This document shows positions 1 to 7,641 of a stretch of 9,300 nucleotides of DNA, one piece after another. Each line of letters starts with the position of its first letter. The stretch's first letter is position 1. The position numbers were made by a program, and so were the translations under genes. Where the stretch lies: the NCBI GenBank assembly GCA_902796815.1, contig CADBQL010000106.1, positions 1-9,300 on the forward strand. Reading direction: 5' to 3'. Below the pieces are notes generated by a model. The model was given only the letters and a program-made list of their open reading frames with translations. It had not been told where the DNA came from and made no database searches. The stretch comes from an uncultured Coriobacteriaceae bacterium (GTDB taxonomy: Bacteria > Actinomycetota > Coriobacteriia > Coriobacteriales > Eggerthellaceae).

Positions 1-1192
1 TCCCCTTCTTTATAGCAGTCACCAGCGTAAACGTCTTGAATACCGAGCCACAAGGGCGTCCGTACCCACCTTGGCCCGTCGCAACGTTAACCTGGCTTTT
101 GTGATAATCGGATCCGCCGACGATGGCTTGCACATTGCCCGTTTCGGGATCGACGACTGCCATGGCAACTTCCATCGTCTCGTCGCCCAAGCTTTGGCGC
201 TTTGCCTCACATGCGGCCTCCGCTGCTATCTGGGCATCGACATCAAGCGTCGTATAAACCTTGAGGCCGCCCTTCAGAATGTCCGCTTCGGTCAGGTCGT
301 AATTGTTGTACAGCAAGTAGCGCGCATAGCTTGTGAAATACGGAAACGCCTCGATTCCATCGTCCGAGTATTCCCTGACGTTCAATTCGAGTGACTTCTT
401 GCGAGCCTTCTCGTATTGTTTGTCGGTAATGAAATGCTCGTCGTGCATGCGAGAAAGAACGATGTTGCGCCGCTCGATCGCATGATCGGGATACAGCAGC
501 GGATCGTTGTAGGTTGGCGATTGAGGAATTCCGGCAATCAGAGCCGATTCGGATATCGTCAGGTCTTTTGCCGATTTCGAGTAATAGCGCTGAGCAGCAG
601 CTTCGACACCGTAAGCGCCCGAACCGTAATTGATCGTGTTCAGGTACATGAGCAAGATCTTGTCTTTGGAGTAAAGTTTCTCGACCTGGCTTGCAAGATA
701 GGCTTCTCGAACCTTGCGCTTCACCGAAATCTCGTCCATCTCATCCGAGAGTATCGTATTGCGGATAAACTGCTGCGTAATCGTCGAGCCACCTTCGAGC
801 GAGCCGCCCATGATGTTGTTGATAAGGGCGCGCAAAACGCCATAGTAGTCAATACCCGAATGGTCGTAAAAACGCGCATCCTCGATGGCAAGCGTCGCGT
901 TGATCAGGTGCTTGCTGATCTCCTTCATGCGAACGGGTTCACGGTATTCCTGTTGAAATCGCGCAAGTACCGTTTTTCGATCGCTTGCATATACATACGT
1001 TGGCTGCGCGGTCGAAAACGCTTCTTCGTTTCGATAATCAGGTAGATCGCTTAGCCAAGAATTGACGGTAACAAGCAAGCCCAGCGCCGCGCTGAGAAAC
1101 AGAGCGCACAGCACAGACACGATTCCGAGCGCCAGCACTACGCCGCGTCGCTTATTAGTGCCAATCCTATTCTTTACCGCACGCGAACTCAT
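1..1192 (-). CDS. Class A penicillin-binding protein (bifunctional transglycosylase/transpeptidase), 5' part only
   Basis: Membrane-anchored enzyme that polymerises lipid II glycan strands and cross-links peptidoglycan peptides outside the membrane. 397 complete codons are present and the gene continues past the left edge. Seen in the translation: a short basic N-terminus (KNRIGTNKRR), one hydrophobic anchor at about residues 18-43, then a GT51 transglycosylase domain with the catalytic-Glu motif IEDARFYDHSG (Glu104), GGSTITQQ (134-141), the RKVREAYLA helix and NTINYGSGAYGVEAAA (185-200). A linker leads to the start of the transpeptidase domain, with the nucleophile motif Ser383-Val-Phe-Lys386. 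The start at 1192 (MSSRAVKNR) gives a normal N-terminus, but its Shine-Dalgarno (GGTGGA, 5 nt upstream) is weak. It lies 52 nt after the argH stop on the same strand with no clear terminator between, so it may be reached by arg-operon read-through. The sequence before the active Ser is RPCGS, where RQPGS is more usual. Family assignment is very secure. The exact PBP1 subtype cannot be told. Confidence 0.93.
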   Translation of the reverse strand, partial: MSSRAVKNRIGTNKRRGVVLALGIVSVLCALFLSAALGLLVTVNSWLSDLPDYRNEEAFSTAQPTYVYASDRKTVLARFQQEYREPVRMKEISKHLINATLAIEDARFYDHSGIDYYGVLRALINNIMGGSLEGGSTITQQFIRNTILSDEMDEISVKRKVREAYLASQVEKLYSKDKILLMYLNTINYGSGAYGVEAAAQRYYSKSAKDLTISESALIAGIPQSPTYNDPLLYPDHAIERRNIVLSRMHDEHFITDKQYEKARKKSLELNVREYSDDGIEAFPYFTSYARYLLYNNYDLTEADILKGGLKVYTTLDVDAQIAAEAACEAKRQSLGDETMEVAMAVVDPETGNVQAIVGGSDYHKSQVNVATGQGGYGRPCGSVFKTFTLVTAIKKG

Positions 1193-1244
1193 ACCCGTCC
1201 ACCGAAATCGCAGGCTCGCACGTCACGAGCTTTCTGCCGTTAAC

Positions 1245-2642
1245 CTACTCCCCCTCCACGAGCGCCTCGTCAAAAGCCAGCGCCTCTTCCACGAGCTTCA
1301 GTTGGTCGCGAATAGCCGAGCGGCCCGTACCGCCCTCGGTCGTACGCGCGTCTGCAATCGAAACCGCATCGAGCGTCTGGGTGATATCTTGTTCGAACAA
1401 ATCGCTTTGAGCCCTAAAATCCTCAAGCGACAAATCTTCTAAACCGCACCCGCGCTTATCGCACAGCAAAACGAGATGCCCGACGATTTCGTGCGCACGT
1501 CGGAACGGCAATCCCTTCTTGGCAAGATAGTCAGCTACATCGGTTGCCGCCAAATACCCTTTGTTAACCTGGTTGTTCATCGCTGCTTCATTTACGGTCA
1601 TGGTCGAAATCATGCCCGCCATGCAGGTGTAGCAATCCTCGAGGGTACGCGCCGCATCTATGGCGCCTTCCTTATCTTCCTGCAAATCCTTGTTGTAAGC
1701 CAGCGGCAGCGATTTGAGCGTGATGAGCAAAGCAACCAAATCGCCCACAACGCGTCCAGCTTTGCCGCGGATGAGCTCTGCAAAATCGGGATTCTTCTTC
1801 TGGGGCATGATGGATGACCCGGTAGAGAACGAATCCGAAAGCGTGATAAATCCGAACTCGGACGTAGACCATAACACGATTTCCTCGGATAAGCGCGAAA
1901 GGTGCACGCAAGAAACGCTTGCAGCATACGACAGATCGAGCAGGAAATCACGGTCCGACACCGCATCGAGGGAATTCGCCGTTATACCCGAAAATCCCAG
2001 CTCATCAGCCGTTGCCCTGCGATCGAGCGGATAGGTGGTCCCAGCAAGCGCGGCGGAACCCAAGGGACACACATCCGCCGCATCGCGCGCTGCGGCAAGC
2101 CGCTTGAAATCGCGCGCGAACATCCACGCATAAGCGAGCAGATGGTGGGACAAAAATACAGGTTGTGCATGCTGCATATGGGTATAGCCAGGCAAAATAA
2201 CGTCGAAGTGCTTCTTGGCGCACTCGACGAGCGCTTTTCGAAGCGCCACGTTGGCCGCCATAAGATCACCCGCACGCTGTTTGGCGAACAAGCGCGTATC
2301 GGTTACAACCTGGTCATTGCGCGACCGGCCGGTATGCAACCGGGCCCCCGCCTCGCCGATATCAGCTATCAGGGCTTTTTCCACGGACATGTGGATGTCT
2401 TCATCGTTGATGTCAAACTCGAAATCTCCCGCTTCGATACGAGCCTCGATGGCGTCGAGGCCGCGCGTAATTTGCTCGACATCTTGTTCGCTGATGATGC
2501 CTTGTGCGCCTAGCATGCGCGCATGCGCCTTCGATCCGGCAATATCCTGGGCATACAAGGCCTTATCGACCGGTAGAGATGCGCCGAATCGCTGCGTGAA
2601 CTCCGATACCTCTTCGGTGAATCGTCCCGACCATAATGCCAT
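1245..2642 (-). CDS. argH: Argininosuccinate lyase
   Basis: Cytosolic enzyme of the last arginine step, splitting argininosuccinate into arginine and fumarate; a homotetramer of the fumarase/aspartase superfamily. The 465-residue length is normal. Visible motifs are the N-terminal ALWSGRFTE, TGRSRNDQ (104-111), YTHMQHAQP (153-161, containing the general-acid/base-region His) and the superfamily signature GSSIMPQKKNPD (275-286) with its catalytic Ser. The start at 2642 is chosen over the in-frame ATG at 2756 because MALWSGRF is the family N-terminus, AGGGGG lies 6 nt upstream (2649-2654), and the longer form would run into the end of argG. It is separated from argG by about 74 nt that hold a GC-rich inverted repeat, and it is followed by the PBP gene. 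No key residue is missing. Confidence 0.98.
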   Translation of the reverse strand: MALWSGRFTEEVSEFTQRFGASLPVDKALYAQDIAGSKAHARMLGAQGIISEQDVEQITRGLDAIEARIEAGDFEFDINDEDIHMSVEKALIADIGEAGARLHTGRSRNDQVVTDTRLFAKQRAGDLMAANVALRKALVECAKKHFDVILPGYTHMQHAQPVFLSHHLLAYAWMFARDFKRLAAARDAADVCPLGSAALAGTTYPLDRRATADELGFSGITANSLDAVSDRDFLLDLSYAASVSCVHLSRLSEEIVLWSTSEFGFITLSDSFSTGSSIMPQKKNPDFAELIRGKAGRVVGDLVALLITLKSLPLAYNKDLQEDKEGAIDAARTLEDCYTCMAGMISTMTVNEAAMNNQVNKGYLAATDVADYLAKKGLPFRRAHEIVGHLVLLCDKRGCGLEDLSLEDFRAQSDLFEQDITQTLDAVSIADARTTEGGTGRSAIRDQLKLVEEALAFDEALVEGE

Positions 2643-2669
2643 GGTATTCCCCCTGTTTCGGAAAACGAA

Positions 2670-2701
2670 GCGGGCGGCCGCGCAAAGCACGACACGCCCG
2701 C
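2670..2701 (-). repeat. GC-rich inverted repeat between argG and argH
   Basis: On the transcribed strand a perfect 7-bp stem GCGGGCG/CGCCCGC encloses an 18-nt loop and is followed by TTCGTTTTC (2661-2669). It starts 15 nt after the argG stop and ends before the argH Shine-Dalgarno. It could be a weak or partial terminator that lowers argH expression, or an mRNA stabiliser protecting the argG 3' end. The interrupted T-tract and long loop make it a poor textbook terminator. Confidence 0.4.
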
Positions 2702-2716
2702 AATAAAACGACGATG

Positions 2717-3937
2717 CTATTCGGCAGCCTTCATGGCAGCACGATTCTGCGCGCAAACCTTCGCAGGCAAAGCGAACAGCTCGATGAAGCCGGCGGATGC
2801 GGCATGGTCGAACTGGTCTTCCTTGTCGTAGGTTGCAAGCGCGTAATCATACAGCGAGTAATCGGACTTGCGGCCGACCACCGTGCAGGTGCCCTTGTAG
2901 AACTTGACGCGCACCGTGCCGGTCACAGCGTCCTGCGTCGTGGCGATGAAGCCGTCGAGCGCGGCCTTGAGAGGAGCGAACCACTGGCCGTAGTAGACGC
3001 ATTCGGCCCACTTCTGCTCGATGCCGAGCTTGTAGTGCAGGACTTCGCGCTCAAGGCACATATCCTCGAGAGCCTTGTGGGCGGTAATCAAGGCGAGCGC
3101 AGCCGGCTGCTCGTAGCATTCACGGCTCTTGACGCCCACGAGACGGTTCTCAATCATGTCGAGACGGCCATAGCCGTTACGTCCAGCAATTTCGTTGAGC
3201 TTGTAGATGATGTCGATGTAGCTCATCTTCTGGCCGTCGAGAGCGCACGGAATGCCCTTATCAAAGCTAATCTCGACATACTCGGGCGCATCAGGCGCCG
3301 CTTCGGGGGAGCCGGTCATCGTGTAGATGTCCTCAGGAGGCTCGTTCCAGGGATCTTCGAGCACGCCGCATTCGATGGCGCGTCCCCACAGGTTGTCGTC
3401 GATAGAATACGGCTTTGCGTTAGTGACAGGCACATCGATGCCGTGCTGAGCTGCCCACTCAATCTCCTCGGGGCGCGTCTTGAACGGCCACTCGCGCACT
3501 GGAGCGATAATCTTGATGGACGGATCGAGCAGCCAGACGCTCGTCTCGAAACGAACCTGGTCGTTGCCTTTGCCCGTGCAGCCATGAGCAATGTACTTTG
3601 CACCATGCTCGTGAGCAATGCGCACCAAGTGCTTGGAAATCACGGGGCGAGACAAGGCGCTGAGCAGCGGGTACTTGTTTTCGTAGAGGGCATTTGCACG
3701 GATAGCGTCCGTCAGATACTCGTTGACGAACTCCTCGCGCATATCAATCACGTACGATTCGATGGCGCCGGTGTTGAGCGCCTTCTGGCGAATCGGCTCG
3801 AGACCGTCATGCTCCTGGCCCACATCACCCGCAACGGCAATGACGTCCATGTTGTGCTCGTCCATGAGCCACTTAATGCAGATGGACGTGTCGAGGCCTC
3901 CCGAATATGCGAGTACTACCTTTTCTCTTTCTGCCAT
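2717..3937 (-). CDS. argG: Argininosuccinate synthase
   Basis: ATP-dependent ligase that joins citrulline and aspartate to argininosuccinate, releasing AMP and pyrophosphate; a cytosolic tetramer. 406 residues, as expected for the short (type I) bacterial form. Seen: the N-type ATP-pyrophosphatase P-loop AYSGGLDTS (10-18), HGCTGKGNDQVRFE (118-131), YSIDDNLWGRAIECG (177-191), GRNGYGRLDMIENR (252-265) and SRECYEQPA (271-279). The start at 3937 (MAEREKVVLAYSGG) is supported by AAAGGAA at 3942-3948. The in-frame upstream ATG at 4036 would add 33 residues with no homology feel and would translate through the hairpin at 3955-3981. It is preceded by a 128-nt gap after argD, so it may have its own control, and is followed by argH. 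In many actinobacteria argF and argR sit just upstream of argG; here neither is present. Confidence 0.98.
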   Translation of the reverse strand: MAEREKVVLAYSGGLDTSICIKWLMDEHNMDVIAVAGDVGQEHDGLEPIRQKALNTGAIESYVIDMREEFVNEYLTDAIRANALYENKYPLLSALSRPVISKHLVRIAHEHGAKYIAHGCTGKGNDQVRFETSVWLLDPSIKIIAPVREWPFKTRPEEIEWAAQHGIDVPVTNAKPYSIDDNLWGRAIECGVLEDPWNEPPEDIYTMTGSPEAAPDAPEYVEISFDKGIPCALDGQKMSYIDIIYKLNEIAGRNGYGRLDMIENRLVGVKSRECYEQPAALALITAHKALEDMCLEREVLHYKLGIEQKWAECVYYGQWFAPLKAALDGFIATTQDAVTGTVRVKFYKGTCTVVGRKSDYSLYDYALATYDKEDQFDHAASAGFIELFALPAKVCAQNRAAMKAAE

Positions 3938-3954
3938 GATGTTCCTTTCGGCAA

Positions 3955-3981
3955 GGGATAGCCTATCGGACCTGCTATCCC
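3955..3981 (-). repeat. Perfect 8-bp inverted repeat just upstream of the argG ribosome-binding site
   Basis: The arms GGGATAGC and GCTATCCC are separated by an 11-nt loop; a G-U pair can extend the stem by one. On the transcribed strand the stem ends only 6 nt before AAAGGAA, the argG Shine-Dalgarno. There is no T-tract after it, so it is not a standard terminator. It may be an mRNA processing or stabilising structure or a translational control element, or alternatively a DNA operator. Confidence 0.5.
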
Positions 3982-4065
3982 CCTGTTCTTTCCGATTCCG
4001 CTTGGCGAAGGCTACGTCCGACAAGGCATTTCGCAAGCGCTTACTCCATCAGGGTAAAGCCCATT

Positions 4066-5295
4066 CTACAACAGCTCGGCGAGCATACGGATAAGAGCGT
4101 CCACATCTTCACGTGTACACACGAGCGGCGGGAGAAAACGAAGCGTATGCGGGCCGGTGGCGTTAAGCAAGAATCCCTTGCCGAGCGCCTCGAGAACGAT
4201 TGCCGGAGCGTCGTGGTCCTCTGTCAAGTCGACTGCCACCATCAGACCGCGGCCCCTGACTTCGAGGACCTGGTCGAACTTGGAAAGCTGCTCTTGCAGA
4301 TACGCGCCGACTTGCGCGACGTTTTGCGCGATGCCCTCATCCTCGATGGTTGCAAGTACGGCATTAGCTGCCGAAATCGCCAGATTGGATCCACCAAACG
4401 TCGACCCGTGCACACCAGGCTCAAAGATCTGGGCAACCTGATCGCGCGCAGCACATGCGCCCATGGGCACGCCGCCCGCAATGCCCTTGGCCATGGTCAC
4501 CACATCGGGCAAAACATCAGCATGCTGGAATCCGAACGGATACGTTCCGCAGCGGTACATACCGCATTGGACCTCGTCGAACATCAGCAACGCATCATAG
4601 CGCTCGGTCAGGCGACGCGCAGCCTGCAGGTACTCCTCGGTGCATGGATACACGCCGCATTCTCCCTGAACGGGCTCGAGCAGCATGCCGCAAATTTGAT
4701 CACCGCATTGAGCGAACAACGCCTCGAGAGCGGCCACGTCATTGGCGGGCGTCGGAACGAAGCCGTCAGGCAACGGTTGGAAAATCTCCTGTTTGACCGG
4801 CTGCGCCGTAGCGGCAAGTGTTGCGAGCGTACGTCCGTGGAAGCTGCGCTCGAGCACGACGATGAGACGCGGTAAAGCATCCGAGCCCGCCGCCTCAGCC
4901 CGTTTGCGACCATGTAAGCGCGCCAGCTTGATAGCGCATTCGTTGGCCTCGGCGCCCGAGTTGGCAAAAAACGTCTGCCACGGTTGGCGCTGCGATTCCT
5001 CGACGCGCAGGTTGAGCAAGTCCGAAAGCTTTTGCGCGAGCTGGCCGCGACCTTCGATGTAGTAATAGTTGCTCACATGCATGAGCGTAGAAGCCTGGTC
5101 GCTCACGGCCTTAACAAGCGCCGGATGGCAATGCCCCAAACTGACGACGCCAATGCCAGCAAGGAAATCGAGATACTCCTTGCCCTCGTCATCCCAGAGG
5201 CGCATCCCCTGGCCCCGCACCAATTCGACTGGCTTACGGCCAAACGTATGCATGACATACGATTCCTCGAGCTGCTTTTGCTGTTCCAATGACAT
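4066..5295 (-). CDS. argD: Acetylornithine aminotransferase (class III PLP aminotransferase)
   Basis: PLP enzyme that transfers an amino group from glutamate to N-acetylglutamate semialdehyde, giving N-acetylornithine. 409 residues, a family-normal length. Seen: NSGAEANE (112-119, the PLP-phosphate region), SFHGRT (151-156), EPVQGE (207-212), DEVQ (240-243, whose Asp contacts the PLP ring nitrogen), the Schiff-base Lys270 in MAKGIAGG, and HGSTFGGS (296-303). The start at 5295 (MSLEQQKQLEE) is chosen because GGGAGA lies at 5301-5306; the in-frame ATG at 5343 has no Shine-Dalgarno. The segment after DEVQ reads CGMYRCG, where TGxGRTG is commoner, so two Thr are replaced by Cys and a Gly by Tyr. 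Some members also act on succinyl-diaminopimelate (DapC); the operon context favours arginine synthesis. The argG gene follows after 128 nt. Confidence 0.97.
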   Translation of the reverse strand: MSLEQQKQLEESYVMHTFGRKPVELVRGQGMRLWDDEGKEYLDFLAGIGVVSLGHCHPALVKAVSDQASTLMHVSNYYYIEGRGQLAQKLSDLLNLRVEESQRQPWQTFFANSGAEANECAIKLARLHGRKRAEAAGSDALPRLIVVLERSFHGRTLATLAATAQPVKQEIFQPLPDGFVPTPANDVAALEALFAQCGDQICGMLLEPVQGECGVYPCTEEYLQAARRLTERYDALLMFDEVQCGMYRCGTYPFGFQHADVLPDVVTMAKGIAGGVPMGACAARDQVAQIFEPGVHGSTFGGSNLAISAANAVLATIEDEGIAQNVAQVGAYLQEQLSKFDQVLEVRGRGLMVAVDLTEDHDAPAIVLEALGKGFLLNATGPHTLRFLPPLVCTREDVDALIRMLAELL

Positions 5296-5300
5296 TTCGT

Positions 5301-5306
5301 TCTCCC
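5301..5306 (-). promoter_or_regulatory. Shine-Dalgarno that fixes the argD start
   Basis: GGGAGA stands 5 nt before ATG 5295, within a purine-rich GGATAGGGAGA. Nothing comparable precedes the alternative in-frame ATG at 5343, so the shorter ArgD is preferred. Confidence 0.75.
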
Positions 5307-5334
5307 TATCCTTAAGCGCGTTTGCCCAGACGTA

Positions 5335-5358
5335 CTTTCCCAAGCATGTTTGGACAAG
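5335..5358 (-). repeat. Imperfect palindrome between argB and argD
   Basis: A 24-nt dyad centred on CATG, starting 2 nt after the argB stop: 9 of 12 positions pair by Watson-Crick, one is G-U and two mismatch. No T-tract follows, so a terminator is unlikely. It may be a minor mRNA hairpin or chance. Confidence 0.25.
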
Positions 5359-5360
5359 CG

Positions 5361-6311
5361 CTATTTGTTCTCAAGTAGCTTACTTGCAAAGTTGCCAACA
5401 GCAACGTGCTGACTGTCAGCCTCGCTATTCTCGGCGTACACCGCTGTGCCTACGCCCGAAAGCGTGAGCATTTCGAGCAAAATGGAATGCGGTATCGTTC
5501 CATTGATGATGTAGGCCGATTGCACGCCACCCTCAAGAGCCGACACGCACGAGCGCAACTTGGGAATCATCCCTGAAGAAAGCATGCCGCTCTCGATTAA
5601 ATCGCGCGCCTCATCAAGCGTAAGTTGCGATACCAGCGTATCCTTGTCGTCGAAATCGAGATACAGCCCGTCCACATCGGTCAAGAATAGAATCTTGGTC
5701 GCACCCGTGGCAGCCGCTATCTGGCCAGCCATAACATCAGCATTCACGTTGCAATAGCCGCCGTCGTTGCCAATGGCAACCGAGGCGATGACGGGAATGT
5801 AGTCAGCGTCGATCAAATCCTGAAGAAGCGCGCCGTTGATGCGCTTGATGCGTCCGACGCGTCCGAGGCCATTCGACATCGGTTCGGCGATGATGGTGCC
5901 GCCGTCAACGCCGTTGACGCCTACCGCGATGTTTCCATGCTCGTTAAGCGCGCGCACGAGCTCCTGGTTGACCTTGCCCGCGAGGATGGTACGCACGATG
6001 TCCATGCCCTCATCAGTCGTGACGCGCTGTCCATCTTTGAACTCGACGGGAATCCCCGCCTGCTCCATTGCGCGCGTAATGTCCTTGCCACCACCGTGCA
6101 CGATGATGGGGTTCACGCCTACCGTCTTGAGCAATACGATGTCGGCCATCACATCAGCGCGCAATTGCGGATCGACCATAGCCGCCCCGCCGTACTTGAT
6201 GACGATAGTTTTTCCGGTGATGCTCTTAATCCAAGGAAGCGCCTCAGCGATGAGCTGGGCGGATTCTTTATCGGTTACGCCATTGGGGCGTGTATCCTTC
6301 GAAAGCTTCAT
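5361..6311 (-). CDS. argB: Acetylglutamate kinase
   Basis: Phosphorylates N-acetylglutamate with ATP, the usual feedback-controlled step of the acetyl-recycling pathway; amino-acid kinase family, cytosolic. 316 residues. Seen: VIKYGGAAM (37-45, Lys39 at the phosphate site), VHGGG (71-75), NVNAD (188-192), LTDVDG (210-215) and GMIPKL (247-252). An N-terminal helix of about 25 residues precedes the kinase core, and the C-terminal segment HSILLEMLTLSGVGT (275-289) resembles that of hexameric, arginine-inhibited enzymes, so arginine feedback is likely (inference). The tail after GVGT is somewhat long, about 27 residues. The start at 6311 overlaps the argJ stop as ATGA, with GGAG 10 nt upstream at 6322-6325. 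The in-frame ATG at 6365 lies inside argJ and is rejected. Translation is probably coupled to argJ. Confidence 0.98.
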   Translation of the reverse strand: MKLSKDTRPNGVTDKESAQLIAEALPWIKSITGKTIVIKYGGAAMVDPQLRADVMADIVLLKTVGVNPIIVHGGGKDITRAMEQAGIPVEFKDGQRVTTDEGMDIVRTILAGKVNQELVRALNEHGNIAVGVNGVDGGTIIAEPMSNGLGRVGRIKRINGALLQDLIDADYIPVIASVAIGNDGGYCNVNADVMAGQIAAATGATKILFLTDVDGLYLDFDDKDTLVSQLTLDEARDLIESGMLSSGMIPKLRSCVSALEGGVQSAYIINGTIPHSILLEMLTLSGVGTAVYAENSEADSQHVAVGNFASKLLENK

Positions 6312-7624
6312 GTGCGGTAATCTCCGTTGATCGTTACGTAATCGTGCGAAAAATCGCACGTCCAAATAGCAGTTGATGATGATCCAGCGCCCAAATCGAC
6401 ATCGAGGTCAATCTCTGGGCGCTCGAATCGTCGTAGGGCCTCGTCCTCGTCGAAGGGAACTGGAAGGCCCGCGCGCAGAACGGGAATGCCCATGATGTCA
6501 ATGCTCACATCATGCTGCTCGAAACGTGCGCCAGAACGCCCAACCGCGCCCGCGATGCGGCCCCAATTGGCATCATGGCCAAATATGGCTGTCTTGACGA
6601 GCGGTGAGTTTGCAATCGTGCGCGCCGCCACGTCGGCGTCGGCATCATCTGCAGCGCCTGCGACCCGCACGGTTATCAGGCGAGTTGCCCCCTCGCCATC
6701 AGATGCCATCGCACGCGCGAGCGTCTCGCACACTGCACGAAGCGCGCTTGTGAAGCGGTCATATGCCGCCGTTCCTGGTTCGATAGGCGCAGCACCGGGA
6801 GCCGCTGCCCCGCTTGCAAACAAGTAGCAGCTATCGTTTGTCGACGTGTCGGAATCAACCGTCACCTTGTTGAAGCTCGTCGCAACAGCTCCTACCAAGG
6901 CCGTATGCAGCACATCGGGCACCATGGGAGCATCCGTAGTGATGCATGCGATCATCGTAGCCATGTCGGGCATGATCATACCCGAGCCCTTGCACATACC
7001 GCCGACCGTAAACGTGGCGCCATCGTAGCCGATATCCCCGCCATCGAACGAAACCGCGAACTCTTTAGGGTGAGTGTCGGTTGTCATGATGGCGCGCGCC
7101 GCATCCGCGCCGCCGTCGCGGCTCAGCGCTGCAAAGGCGTTGGGAACTTGCGAATCAAAAACGTCCAAATTGAGGTGAACGCCAATGACGCCAGTCGAAG
7201 CTACCATAACCTCACTGGCAGGACAGCCCAGCGTCTCGCCCGTCATTGCGCATACGTATTCAGCAGCTTCGATGCCCTTAGAGCCCGTAGCGGCATTCGC
7301 AGTCCCCGAGTTAACAATCAGACCGCGCGCCGTTCCATACGAAACGTCATCCAGATTATGCCTCGACACAATTACCGGAGCAGCGCAGAACACATTTTTC
7401 GTAAACGTAGCAGCACAAGCACATGGCTCATCAGCCACCACCAAAGCCAAATCAAGACGCTCGGGATTTGCCCGAAAACCCGCATGGATGCCGCTTGCCC
7501 TAAATCCAAGCGCACTCGTGACACCGCCGCCTTCCACGACATTCAGGCCATCGAGAGCTGGAATGCCACCGGTCAGCGCAAGCGGTTCGTATTCGCTTGC
7601 CGATTCACCATGCGTGTTGGCCAT
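6308..7624 (-). CDS. argJ: Glutamate N-acetyltransferase (ornithine acetyltransferase, possibly bifunctional)
   Basis: Moves the acetyl group from N-acetylornithine to glutamate, freeing ornithine and regenerating N-acetylglutamate; some members also use acetyl-CoA for the first step. It is an Ntn-hydrolase-like protein that self-cleaves. 438 residues. Seen: STGVIG (143-148, the Thr-Gly oxyanion site), the cleavage region GSGMIMPDMATM with Ala222/Thr223 as the expected cut site and Thr223 the nucleophile, SDGEGATRLI (308-317), KTAIFGHDANWGRIAG (344-359), and the C-terminal YVTINGDYRT. Start 7624 (MANTHGES) is 17 nt after the argC stop, with GAAAGG at 7634-7639; the ATG at 7708 would overlap the argC end and is less likely. 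Its stop overlaps the argB start (ATGA). Whether it is bifunctional cannot be told from sequence alone. Its presence indicates the recycling pathway rather than ArgE. Confidence 0.98.
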   Translation of the reverse strand: MANTHGESASEYEPLALTGGIPALDGLNVVEGGGVTSALGFRASGIHAGFRANPERLDLALVVADEPCACAATFTKNVFCAAPVIVSRHNLDDVSYGTARGLIVNSGTANAATGSKGIEAAEYVCAMTGETLGCPASEVMVASTGVIGVHLNLDVFDSQVPNAFAALSRDGGADAARAIMTTDTHPKEFAVSFDGGDIGYDGATFTVGGMCKGSGMIMPDMATMIACITTDAPMVPDVLHTALVGAVATSFNKVTVDSDTSTNDSCYLFASGAAAPGAAPIEPGTAAYDRFTSALRAVCETLARAMASDGEGATRLITVRVAGAADDADADVAARTIANSPLVKTAIFGHDANWGRIAGAVGRSGARFEQHDVSIDIMGIPVLRAGLPVPFDEDEALRRFERPEIDLDVDLGAGSSSTAIWTCDFSHDYVTINGDYRT

Positions 7625-7641
7625 AATCCAAAACCTTTCAG

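Noticed and set aside
416..1045. A 209-codon + strand open frame opposite the PBP gene
   Set aside because: Antisense to the clear transglycosylase domain; the low-complexity Arg/Val-rich translation has no family resemblance.
1193..1244. Terminator between argH and the PBP gene
   Set aside because: GCTCG/CGAGC with wobble pairs gives a short stem, but no T-tract follows it on the transcribed strand.
2643..2756. Upstream-extended ArgH start at 2756
   Set aside because: It would overlap the end of argG and adds residues that do not fit the ArgH N-terminus; the start at 2642 has AGGGGG in place.
2636..3961. A 441-codon open frame on the + strand opposite argG
   Set aside because: It is the mirror of argG codon usage on the other strand, shows no recognisable domain, and lies wholly across a gene with full motif support.
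4043..4066. Seven-codon reading frame (MGFTLME) right after the argD stop as a leader peptide for argG
   Set aside because: No ribosome-binding site, no run of arginine codons, and no terminator/antiterminator pair after it.
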